6,563 bases of DNA from CAYGVX01 sp964544285 (GCA_964544285.1 CAZJAQ010000068.1:1-6563), one strand, 5' to 3'; positions 1-5,943 are shown, numbered from the stretch's first letter. The notes: generated by a model not told the origin, from the sequence alone. Translations and numbers: made by a program.

Positions 1-718
1 CCCGCTCAGCAACCTCCACACCCGAATCAACCGCCCCAGCCAAAGACGCCACCACAGGAACACCCACCCGCGCCGCCTTCAAAACAATATCTGCAGTCAA
101 CCGCCCACTCAAGGCTAACAAACACTCGCCCAAAACACGCCCACCCAAAGACGCCGACCCAACCACCTTATCAACAGCATTATGCCTCCCCACATCCTCC
201 GCCAAAGCAACCAGCTCCCCATCACGTTTAAACAACGCCGCAACATGCACACACCCCGTCCTCCTAAACACAGAACCCAACACATTCAACCGTCTGACAC
301 ACTCCAAAACCGTCTTCGCCTCGACCTGCCAAGAAGACAAAGGCTTCAAATCAATCGTACCCAGCAACTCAGAAAGCGACCCATAACCCACGCCTCCACA
401 CGCAGAGACAATCAACCGCGCAAAGGGCTTCGAAACAACAACACGCTCCCCAACATCAGCCCCCCTCAAAGTCACATGACATCTGTTTCCCTCAACAAAA
501 TCAACATCCAAAACCTCACCCACCGAACTCACCACTCCCTCACCCAACAAATACCCCACCACCAACTCCTTCAACAAACCCGGCGAGCAAAGAATAGAAA
601 CAAAATGAACGCCGCCTAAAAAGACATGCAGCGGAACCTCTCTGGCCACAACATCCTCTTTCCTCTCAACCTCGCCAGCAACAACATTAACTCTGGAAAC
701 TCTTACTTCCTTCGTCAT
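1..718 (-). CDS. fdhD: FdhD, formate dehydrogenase sulfurtransferase (C-terminus cut by window edge)
   Basis: FdhD carries sulfur from a cysteine desulfurase to the Mo/W-bis-MGD cofactor of formate dehydrogenase in the cytoplasm. I translated this frame by hand: 239 residues are present with no stop before the left edge, and the usual family length is about 250-280, so only a short C-terminus is missing. Supporting segments are the N-terminal EVPLHVFLGG (27-36), the helix with ELVVGYLLGEGVV (51-63), the SACGGVGYG loop (105-113) and the diagnostic EDVGRHNAVDKV (174-185), followed by SGRLTADIVLKAARVGVPVVAS (204-225). The loop has Cys107 but Val110 where many family members have the second Cys of CxxC. 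The start is ATG 718. A GTG at 727 is also in frame, would overlap the upstream stop as GTGA, and has GGTGA just upstream. The gene follows the ATP-grasp gene with a gap of 5 bp or an overlap, so the two are probably co-transcribed. Confidence 0.93.
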   Translation of the reverse strand, partial: MTKEVRVSRVNVVAGEVERKEDVVAREVPLHVFLGGVHFVSILCSPGLLKELVVGYLLGEGVVSSVGEVLDVDFVEGNRCHVTLRGADVGERVVVSKPFARLIVSACGGVGYGSLSELLGTIDLKPLSSWQVEAKTVLECVRRLNVLGSVFRRTGCVHVAALFKRDGELVALAEDVGRHNAVDKVVGSASLGGRVLGECLLALSGRLTADIVLKAARVGVPVVASLAGAVDSGVEVAER

Positions 719-723
719 CTCGC

Positions 724-1647
724 TCACTTTTTCACCCCAGCCAACACGTAATCAACGATACAATCCGCAATATTCACCCGAGTCACAGACTGCAACCCAC
801 GCCAACCAGGCTGACTGTTAAGCTCAACAATCAACGGTCCCTTCTCGCTTTCCAGAATGTCCACACCCGCAACTTTGCAGCCCACAACCTTCACGGCTTT
901 AACAGCCAAACTCTCCAACTCTTCACCTAGCTGTGTAGCCACGGGTCGAGCACCCTGGCTCACGTTCGTCTTCCACGAACTCCCAACCCTCCGCATAGCA
1001 GCCACAACACGCTCACCCACCACAAAAGCCCGAATGTCCGAATCCCCATGAGGAACAAACTCCTGAAGATACAGAACCCCATGATGAAAACTCAAAGAAT
1101 TAAAAATCCTCTCGGCAACATTCGCGTCAAAAATCCTCGTAGACCCGATTCCACGCGAACCAAAGAGAGGCTTCAAAACCACATCGCCCCCCAACTCGCG
1201 AAAACCCCTCAACGCCTCCTCCGCACTCTCAGTAACCACAGTCCGCGGCACAGACACCCCGCCTTCCTCCAAAAGCGCCAGAGCATAATACTTATCCACA
1301 CACCGCTCAATCGCCCCAGCAGGGTTAATAACCAACACACCCCGCCGCTCAAGAGTATGCAGCAGATCCATCCGAAAAACAATTTCCTCCACAGAACCAC
1401 GCCCAACGGGACGAATGATCAGCGCAGCCAAGTCATCGTCTAAGTCAGTGTTCGTCGCGCTCACGGATGCTCCGTAGCCAACTCTCGCCACCAGGCTTGA
1501 GAACCTGAAAAACAGAAAGGACACACCCCGCCTCTCCAAAGACGCCCTAAGCTGCAAAGTCCCCCACCCATCCACATCCCTACCAACAACACCAACCAAC
1601 AAGCCACAAACCTCACTAAACACAGTACGCACAAAACATAAAAACAT
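724..1647 (-). CDS. RimK-family ATP-grasp ligase (MptN/CofF-like alpha-L-glutamate ligase)
   Basis: RimK-family enzymes use ATP to join glutamate to an acceptor. The archaeal MptN and CofF members glutamylate tetrahydromethanopterin and coenzyme F420. The protein has 307 residues from the ATG. The N-terminal domain begins at LLVGVVGRDVDGWGT (16-30). The RPVGRGSVEE segment (79-88) and NPAGAIERCVDKYYAL (108-123) lead into the ATP-grasp fold. Likely ATP-binding Lys residues are K119 and K159 (VLKPLFGSRGIG). QEFVPHGDSDIRAFVVG (195-211) follows, and D263 with E275/N277 (VELNSQPGW) supplies the Mg ligands, so the catalytic set looks complete. The first 15 residues are odd and hydrophobic. A TTG at 1602 with GAGGT 7 nt upstream gives MLVGVVGRD, which fits the family better, but ATG 1647 is kept as the outer limit. 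MptN, CofF or another acceptor cannot be told apart here; the fdhD neighbour suits a C1-cofactor role. Confidence 0.88.
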   Translation of the reverse strand: MFLCFVRTVFSEVCGLLVGVVGRDVDGWGTLQLRASLERRGVSFLFFRFSSLVARVGYGASVSATNTDLDDDLAALIIRPVGRGSVEEIVFRMDLLHTLERRGVLVINPAGAIERCVDKYYALALLEEGGVSVPRTVVTESAEEALRGFRELGGDVVLKPLFGSRGIGSTRIFDANVAERIFNSLSFHHGVLYLQEFVPHGDSDIRAFVVGERVVAAMRRVGSSWKTNVSQGARPVATQLGEELESLAVKAVKVVGCKVAGVDILESEKGPLIVELNSQPGWRGLQSVTRVNIADCIVDYVLAGVKK

Positions 1648-1679
1648 ACACCCATCCCTAAGGATTCAAAAACGGAACG

Positions 1680-1687
1680 TTTATATT
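1680..1687. promoter_or_regulatory. TATA box shared by divergent promoters
   Basis: TTTATATT reads as AATATAAA on the other strand, so one element could serve both directions. On the plus strand the expected start point, about 26 bp from the box centre, falls near 1710, just before the ATG at 1714; this implies a leaderless or nearly leaderless transcript. On the minus strand the expected start is near 1657, giving the ATP-grasp gene a leader of about 10 nt to ATG 1647 or about 55 nt to TTG 1602. The box is seen in the sequence; its use is inferred from archaeal promoter spacing. Confidence 0.6.
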
Positions 1688-1711
1688 CGGATTCGTACAT
1701 AGTAATACTCG

Positions 1712-1733
1712 ATATGTCTTTTAAGAGACATAT
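1712..1733. repeat. 22-bp near-perfect palindrome, candidate operator
   Basis: ATATGTCT (1712-1719) is mirrored exactly by AGACATAT (1726-1733) around the centre TTTAAG. Only one of the 11 base pairs (T1720-G1725) breaks the symmetry. It sits immediately downstream of the predicted plus-strand start point and covers the ATG at 1714. A dimeric helix-turn-helix repressor bound here would block the plus-strand transcript, and it lies behind the minus-strand promoter. A second copy was not noticed in the window. It could also form a weak RNA hairpin over the start codon. Confidence 0.55.
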
Positions 1734-1788
1734 TGTAGCTCTGGAAAACGGAAAAACTGTTCAACATATAGACGGGTGTCTGACGTGA
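1714..1788 (+). CDS. Small 24-aa ORF, probably leaderless and coupled to the next gene
   Basis: The frame starts ATG TCT TTT AAG and ends TGA at 1786-1788, giving 24 residues that begin MSFKRHIVALENGKTV and end HIDGCLT. The reasons to take so short a frame seriously are positional: a TATA box about 30 bp upstream puts the expected transcript start at or beside the ATG, and the stop codon overlaps the GTG start of the cysteine protein as GTGA, the usual arrangement for translational coupling. The composition looks protein-like. It could be a leader peptide, a real microprotein, or the N-terminal part of the next gene separated by a frameshift. No homologue is recognised. Confidence 0.4.
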   Translation: MSFKRHIVALENGKTVQHIDGCLT

Positions 1789-2066
1789 AGTGTCCCTATC
1801 TTTCGAGTGCTTCAAAGAAGGAGTGCGTTAGGATGGTAGCTGAGAACATGGATGGGGATGTTTCTGAGTTTGACATGGAGCATTTCTGTGATGGTAACCC
1901 GGTTTATTGTTATTATTTTCGGCTGCGTGCTCTACAGGAATCGGTTGATCTTCCTGAGGAACGGGTGTCGTTGGAGGTCTTGCCCAGCGATGTTCCAGTC
2001 CTGTTGTCGAAGGTTTTGATTAAGGATGTTTCTTTGAAGACGGAGAAAGAGCCGCTGCGGGAATAG
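1785..2066 (+). CDS. Small four-cysteine protein of unknown function
   Basis: This is a 93-residue acidic protein with no recognised family. The N-terminal half holds four cysteines: C3 in MKCPYL, C14 in KKECVRM, C35 in EHFCDG and C42 in VYCYYFR. The CPYL...C...FC...C-Y-Y pattern resembles small archaeal and bacterial proteins in which four cysteines hold zinc or an iron-sulfur cluster; that ligand is an inference. The C-terminal half (50-93) lacks cysteines and is rich in Glu, Leu and Val. GTG 1785 is preferred because GGGTG lies 6 nt upstream and the codon overlaps the preceding stop. A GTG at 1776 would add three residues. The stop lies 5 bp from the stop of the converging 227-aa gene. No signal peptide or membrane segment is seen. 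Confidence 0.72.
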   Translation: MKCPYLSSASKKECVRMVAENMDGDVSEFDMEHFCDGNPVYCYYFRLRALQESVDLPEERVSLEVLPSDVPVLLSKVLIKDVSLKTEKEPLRE

Positions 2067-2071
2067 CGTTT

Positions 2072-2755
2072 TCAGACTGTCAGGGGGTGTATTTCTTTTG
2101 CGACGTATTCTAGGTACTTGTTTTTGTCTGTTAGGTTGAATATGGTCACTGATGTGTCTCGGGTGATTCCGACGACGTATCCGTATTCTCTTGCGCGTGT
2201 GACGATGTACCATACGTCGCCATGTTTGGTGTATTCTTCGAATAGGGTTGTGCCAGCCAGGTCGGGGCCGTAGAGGGATAGTTTGTCTACGTTAGGGATG
2301 TCTACGTTGTCGAAGAAAGTTATCTTGGTGTCTTCTGGGTTTTTCAGGTGGAAGTTCTGGAGTGTTTCTGGCGGTATTTGGGCTTCGACTATTCTTCCAG
2401 TTTTTTCGAAGAGGATGTCGCTTAGTTTGTTGGCGACAAAGTTTGCTGTCCGCTTTTTTTCGACGATTGTTAGCAGTGTTTTGTCGTTGGATTGTTGGAA
2501 GCTGAAGATGGCTTGTATGGTTTTGGGTGTTGGGATGGTTTTGCCTCGGTGGAACACGTGTATGATGTAGTCGTGGGAGTAGATTCCTGTGATGGTGTTT
2601 TCTTTGGGTAGGAGGTTTGTTACTTCGGTTATCAGTGGGAAGTTGTGGTTTTCTTCTGAGTATTCTTCTTGGTGTTTGTAGTTTTCTAGTTTGGGTGCGA
2701 TTTCTGCGGGTGGTTGGGGTTGGGTTAGTTTGAAGATTTTTCCAGCTACGACCAT
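2072..2755 (-). CDS. Conserved-looking hypothetical protein, 227 aa
   Basis: I do not recognise this family. The protein is soluble-looking, with no membrane segment, signal peptide or cysteine. Residues 1-40 are polar and rich in Pro, Gln and Glu, probably flexible. Residues 45-130 look like an alpha/beta domain (ITGIYSHDYIIHVFHRGKTI, then KTLLTIVEKKRTANFVANKL). Residues 145-215 look like a second mainly beta domain (NVDKLSLYGPDLAGTTLFEE, VWYIVTRAREYGYVVGITRD). The coding strand is A/C-rich with many Thr, Asn and Lys codons, opposite to the G/T-rich coding strand of the ATP-grasp and fdhD genes on the same strand. ATG 2755 has AGGAT 5 nt upstream and a TATA-like TTTTAAAG near 2788-2795, suggesting its own promoter. 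It converges on the four-cysteine gene. Confidence 0.78.
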   Translation of the reverse strand: MVVAGKIFKLTQPQPPAEIAPKLENYKHQEEYSEENHNFPLITEVTNLLPKENTITGIYSHDYIIHVFHRGKTIPTPKTIQAIFSFQQSNDKTLLTIVEKKRTANFVANKLSDILFEKTGRIVEAQIPPETLQNFHLKNPEDTKITFFDNVDIPNVDKLSLYGPDLAGTTLFEEYTKHGDVWYIVTRAREYGYVVGITRDTSVTIFNLTDKNKYLEYVAKEIHPLTV

Positions 2756-2787
2756 GAGTATCCTGCCTATTTCTTGTTCTCTTTATG

Positions 2788-2796
2788 ACTTTAAAA
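2788..2796 (-). promoter_or_regulatory. Probable TATA box for the 227-aa gene
   Basis: On the minus strand the sequence reads CTTTTAAAGTC, about 35 bp before ATG 2755. This predicts a start point near 2765 and a leader of about 10 nt that still contains the AGGAT ribosome site. It is the only convincing AT-rich element close to this start. Confidence 0.4.
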
Positions 2797-2816
2797 GTTT
2801 TGAGTGTGCGTTCTCC

Positions 2817-2857
2817 GCGCCTAGACTAGACCGTTCTATTAAGCTTAGAACAGGCGC
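2817..2857. repeat. Nested inverted repeat, candidate structured RNA or terminator
   Basis: The inner arms GTTCTA (2833-2838) and TAGAAC (2846-2851) are exact and enclose a 7-nt loop. Directly outside them AGGCGC (2852-2857) is the exact complement of GCGCCT (2817-2822), leaving a one-sided 10-nt bulge (2823-2832) on the left arm. Together this is 12 base pairs in two stacked stems. It lies in the 169-bp gap (2756-2924) between the MBL-fold gene and the promoter of the 227-aa gene, both on the minus strand. No U-tract follows either stem, so a simple U-run terminator is not supported. The rest of the gap shows no gene. Confidence 0.4.
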
Positions 2858-2924
2858 TCAATGATGCGAAACGTAGGTACTTTTACGGCTTTGGCATAAC
2901 CAGTGGCATGTGGTGAGTTTCTTT

Positions 2925-3920
2925 TCAACGTGGCAATGCTTTTGCTTTTATCCCGAGCTGTTTCTCTATCTGTTTCGCGAGTGCTTCCGCGTCTCCAGCC
3001 CGGTAGTTGTCAGTTATGACTAATTTCGGCTTGCTCTGCATGACGTATTCTAGCAAGCCCTTAAAGTCTGAGTGGTCGCTCAAGGCGACGACGTATTCTT
3101 TTTCACCTGTCTGCCTGCAGAGCGAGTTGAACTCCCACCCGCTTACGCACACTCTGAACTTGTCCAAGCCTACTTTTTTGCGCCAATTCATGTGGTAGAA
3201 AGCAACATATTGCGTTTCTTCTTGAAGAGTCGACTGTATCTGATGCTTAGTTGAGAACAAGGGTCTATTGATGCGCGCTCCGTGTTTTTGGTGGATTTGC
3301 GAGACTCGTAGGATTCTTTCGGGCATGATGAAGGGCGCTTTGATTCTTGCTTCGTGCAGTATCTGCATCACTTCTTGGAGTTTTCCATGATAGCCAAAAA
3401 CGTAAACAGGCCCCTGCTTCAGTCCTTTTTCGACAATAGAGATTAACGCGTGTTTGGCTTGGTGTTCAAAGTTTCTTGTACGCCAAGGATTGCCATAAGT
3501 AGCCTCGATGACCAGAACGTCTGACAGGATTACGGGCGTGTCTGCGATGCGAAAGTCACCTGTGTACAGAATGCGCGTTCCCTCAGCGTCTTCCACGAGT
3601 ACCTGAGCCGCGCCCAGAATGTGGTCAACCCTGTAAAGCGTCAATCTTTCACCATCATAGGTCAGAGGCTTGTCGTACTCGATTGCCTTCACATTCCCCT
3701 TCAGAAGAAACTCTGGACCTTTTAAAACGTCGATTAAATCTTTAGTGGCTGGCGTCATCACTACCGTGTTGCAGTTCTTCAAGCTCTGCTGCAGCCCGTT
3801 CATGTGGTCGGCGTGGGCATGCGTGACAATCCTTAACGGTCTCGTTTCATGGGCATCGCAAGCTACATGCCTTCCTAAAAGAATCGCACCCTTGTCTGTG
3901 ACGTCCGCCTTCAAGAGCAT
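2925..3920 (-). CDS. MBL-fold metallohydrolase, SNM1/COG1236-like putative nuclease
   Basis: This is a complete 331-residue metallo-beta-lactamase-fold protein. The zinc motif THAHADHMNG gives H34, H36, D38 and H39. Further ligands are H100 (DHILGAAQV), D122 (YTGDFR) and H283 (ALSDHSDFKGLL). E139 in IEATYG sits where the beta-CASP branch has its conserved acidic residue. The ILGAAQV, TGDF, ATYG and SDHSD blocks match the small exonuclease-like group (COG1236-like, including the ligase-associated DNA-repair exonucleases), so a DNA or RNA nuclease is likely; the substrate is inferred. Residues 160-270 form the inserted cap-like region. ATG 3920 has GGAG only 1-2 nt upstream; TTG 3914 would place that GGAG at 7 nt and may be the true start. 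The gene follows the M20 gene by 28 bp (or slightly more) and probably shares its transcript. Confidence 0.88.
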   Translation of the reverse strand: MLLKADVTDKGAILLGRHVACDAHETRPLRIVTHAHADHMNGLQQSLKNCNTVVMTPATKDLIDVLKGPEFLLKGNVKAIEYDKPLTYDGERLTLYRVDHILGAAQVLVEDAEGTRILYTGDFRIADTPVILSDVLVIEATYGNPWRTRNFEHQAKHALISIVEKGLKQGPVYVFGYHGKLQEVMQILHEARIKAPFIMPERILRVSQIHQKHGARINRPLFSTKHQIQSTLQEETQYVAFYHMNWRKKVGLDKFRVCVSGWEFNSLCRQTGEKEYVVALSDHSDFKGLLEYVMQSKPKLVITDNYRAGDAEALAKQIEKQLGIKAKALPR

Positions 3921-3948
3921 TCTCCTTTCAGCTGAACAGCGCTATTTG

Positions 3949-5301
3949 TCAGAAGATGCTAAAATCATTTAGGATTGCTGCGATGAACTTTGTTCCTACT
4001 ACGAAGCCTTCTAGGGTCAGGTTTTCGTTTGGAGCATGACCCCTCGCGTCAGCGTGACTGCAACCAGCCGAAACAACGGGGCACTTCAGCCAGTCTCGGA
4101 ACAGATGCATCGGCCCCGACGCCGCACTCGTAGGGTATACAACAGCCTTCCTTCCATACACTTTTTCCGCCGCCTTCACTACTACGCCCACAAACTTGTC
4201 TTTCGCCGGAGTTTTCGTCGGTTCAGTGGAACCATGTTTTACAGCTTCGACGTCTCTGAAGCCACGTTTCTGCAGATGCTTAACGAGTTTCCTGAAAATC
4301 TCATCGGACCTTTGATTGGGCACGAGCCTAAAATCAAGCTTCACTACAGCCTCTTTCGGCAGCACTGTTTTGGAGCCCGGCCCCGCGTAACCCGTGAGGA
4401 AGCCGTTAATCGTGCAAGTGGGGCTGAAGTACAACGTCTTCTTTGCCTCTACCCCAGTCTTAGCATGCAAGAACTCTTCTAAACCCCACATCTTCTTCAA
4501 CTCCTCTTCTTCGAGGGGAACGTCGCCCAACAGCTCAAGCTCTTTCGTGGAAGGCTGCTCGACGTTATCGTAGAAGCCTTCAATCGATATCTCGTCCTTC
4601 GCGTTCTTCATCGCGTTTAACGCCCAGATGAGGCGCCACGCAGGATTAGGAACCAGCGGAGCGTTTGCCGAGTGCACGTCTCTCGACGCTCCTTTCGCCC
4701 TCAACTCCACCGACAACACGCCCTTCAACCCAAGATAGACCTCGGGGCGTCCCTCAAAGTTCGTTCCACCAAATTCCCATATCGCAGCGTCGCAGGAAAA
4801 CAAGCCTCTATGACGCTTAACTACGGGTTCAAGATGGGGACTACCGATTTCCTCTTCTCCTTCCACCACAAACTTCACGTTCACGGGAACGTCGCCGACT
4901 GTTTCGAGAAAAGCCTCCACCGCCTTCATCCTCGAGACGATGTTTCCCTTGTTGTCCGAGGTGCCTCGACCGTAAATCCTTCCCTTATGGACTTTGCCGC
5001 TGAAAGCGTCGAATTTCCATTCTTCTAAGGGTTCGGGCGGCTGAACATCATAATGGTCGTAGAAAAGCAACGTTTTCTTCGATTTTTTCGACTTGAGCTC
5101 TCCGTAAACGACAGGGTTCCCGCCTCGCTCTGGAATCATCCGGGTGGAAAACCCAACTTCCTGCAGCATCCCTTCAACCATCTCTGCACATTCATGCATT
5201 CCCTCTCCCCTCGCAGAGACGCTGGGCTGCCTAACCAACTTGGCTAATTCTTCGACGATGCCTTTCGAATGCTGGTCAATATAGTCGTAGACTCTTTTCA
5301 T
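3949..5301 (-). CDS. M20-family zinc metallopeptidase (dipeptidase/deacylase)
   Basis: M20 enzymes hydrolyse peptide or acyl-amide bonds with two zinc ions in the cytoplasm. From ATG 5301 the protein is 450 residues, normal for the dipeptidase branch. Visible metal and catalytic residues are H83 and D85 (YDHYDVQPPEP), D116 (GRGTSDNKG), E150 and E151 (EGEEEIGS; base and metal ligand), the D171-E176 segment (CDAAIWEFGG) and H422 (GHAPNEN). H210 (RDVHSANAP) lies in the dimerisation or lid domain, about 190-310. The catalytic set looks intact. Substrate is not predictable: dipeptidase, ArgE/DapE-type deacylase or carboxypeptidase are all possible. ATG 5301 gives the typical opening MKRVYDYIDQ and has GGTGAT about 10 nt upstream. 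A GTG at 5316 would overlap the nitroreductase stop as GTGA and add five residues. It is coupled to the upstream nitroreductase. Confidence 0.92.
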   Translation of the reverse strand: MKRVYDYIDQHSKGIVEELAKLVRQPSVSARGEGMHECAEMVEGMLQEVGFSTRMIPERGGNPVVYGELKSKKSKKTLLFYDHYDVQPPEPLEEWKFDAFSGKVHKGRIYGRGTSDNKGNIVSRMKAVEAFLETVGDVPVNVKFVVEGEEEIGSPHLEPVVKRHRGLFSCDAAIWEFGGTNFEGRPEVYLGLKGVLSVELRAKGASRDVHSANAPLVPNPAWRLIWALNAMKNAKDEISIEGFYDNVEQPSTKELELLGDVPLEEEELKKMWGLEEFLHAKTGVEAKKTLYFSPTCTINGFLTGYAGPGSKTVLPKEAVVKLDFRLVPNQRSDEIFRKLVKHLQKRGFRDVEAVKHGSTEPTKTPAKDKFVGVVVKAAEKVYGRKAVVYPTSAASGPMHLFRDWLKCPVVSAGCSHADARGHAPNENLTLEGFVVGTKFIAAILNDFSIF

Positions 5302-5312
5302 GTCCACGGGAA

Positions 5313-5828
5313 TCACCCTGTGCCAAAGGGTTTGCCGTATTCCTCTCCGTAGACAATCTCCGAAAAATCTTTTCTAGGCCTGGATGGCGGCTTTTCGTCG
5401 GGCATGCCGATGGGTAGCAGTATGATCACGTGCATTCCTTCAGGGATGTTGAGCAGATGCTTCACTTCGTCTTCGTTGAAGGCGCCTATCCAGCATGTTC
5501 CATAGCCTAAGGCTGTGGCTGCCAACGCCATGTGTTCCACGGCTATCATGACATCCTTGTCGTGCCATTTTTTCGAGACTTCAGGGTCGCCTACCGCTGC
5601 CACGATAGCGGCGGCATCTGCCAGAAACGTCTGATTGTTCGCTACCTTTGCCAGAGCCTTCTTTTTCTCCGCATCGCGGACCACCACGAACCGCCACGGC
5701 TGGCGATTAGCGGCGGAAGGCGCCTGACGAGCAGTTTCAAGAATCATCTTCAACTTTTCGTCGGGAACGGGTTTGGGTTTATACTTTCTTATGCTCCTCC
5801 GAGTCCTTATAGCTTCAAACACGTCCAT
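5313..5828 (-). CDS. Nitroreductase-family FMN oxidoreductase
   Basis: This is a 171-residue member of the nitroreductase fold, which binds FMN and transfers electrons from NAD(P)H or another donor to quinones, nitro compounds or cofactors. FMN-site motifs are RRSIRKY (10-16), PSAANRQPWRFVVV (37-50), GYGTCWIGAFNE (108-119) and LPIGMPDEKPPSRPRK (138-153). The length is that of the short single-domain archaeal type. ATG 5828 gives the canonical start MDVFEAIRTRRSIRKY; a GTG at 5837 would add three residues. It is the first gene of a tight minus-strand set followed by the M20 peptidase and the MBL-fold protein. Its stop sits next to the M20 start. The physiological substrate is unknown, and the neighbours do not settle it. 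Confidence 0.92.
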   Translation of the reverse strand: MDVFEAIRTRRSIRKYKPKPVPDEKLKMILETARQAPSAANRQPWRFVVVRDAEKKKALAKVANNQTFLADAAAIVAAVGDPEVSKKWHDKDVMIAVEHMALAATALGYGTCWIGAFNEDEVKHLLNIPEGMHVIILLPIGMPDEKPPSRPRKDFSEIVYGEEYGKPFGTG

Positions 5829-5837
5829 TGCTTTCAC

Positions 5838-5943
5838 TCTCTCTTGAAATGCTTTTTCAGAAGTTGTTATGACGTGCTTATCTTGTTTTCTGAGGGAGAA
5901 GTTTTTAGCCAGAAAGCCTCATTAAAAGTTAGGGAATAGAAGT
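5838..5943. promoter_or_regulatory. Divergent intergenic region with weak promoter signals
   Basis: This gap separates the minus-strand nitroreductase from the plus-strand ATPase and must hold both promoters. On the plus strand TTTTTAG (5902-5908) could act as a TATA box with a start near 5930, and AGGGA (5931-5935) lies 8 nt before ATG 5944 as a weak ribosome site. On the minus strand GATAAG near 5878-5883 is a poor TATA candidate. No palindrome or small gene was found. Confidence 0.35.

Noticed and set aside
182..619. 145-codon plus-strand open frame
   Set aside because: It lies antisense to fdhD. The product is a low-complexity mix of Arg, Thr, Gln, Pro and Asn typical of reading a G/T-rich gene backwards, while the minus strand gives a clear FdhD.
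1048..1443. 131-codon plus-strand open frame
   Set aside because: It is antisense to the ATP-grasp gene, whose full motif set is on the minus strand; the composition is Arg/Pro/Asn-rich and non-protein-like.
2800..2860. Possible H/ACA guide RNA made from the nested stems, with an ACA on the minus strand
   Set aside because: The internal loop is one-sided, so there is no two-armed guide pocket, and no kink-turn is visible.
2860..2900. Possible C/D box guide RNA (ATGATGC resembles a C box)
   Set aside because: The C box is imperfect and no CTGA D box or D'/C' pair lies at a suitable distance on the same strand.
2925..3920. Reading the MBL protein as a beta-lactamase or glyoxalase II
   Set aside because: The DHILGAAQV, TGDF, ATYG and SDHSD blocks belong to the nuclease-like COG1236 group rather than to the lactamase or glyoxalase branches.
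4036..4482. 148-codon plus-strand open frame
   Set aside because: It is a shadow of the M20 peptidase, which has intact metal-binding motifs through this stretch; there is no ribosome site or recognisable motif.
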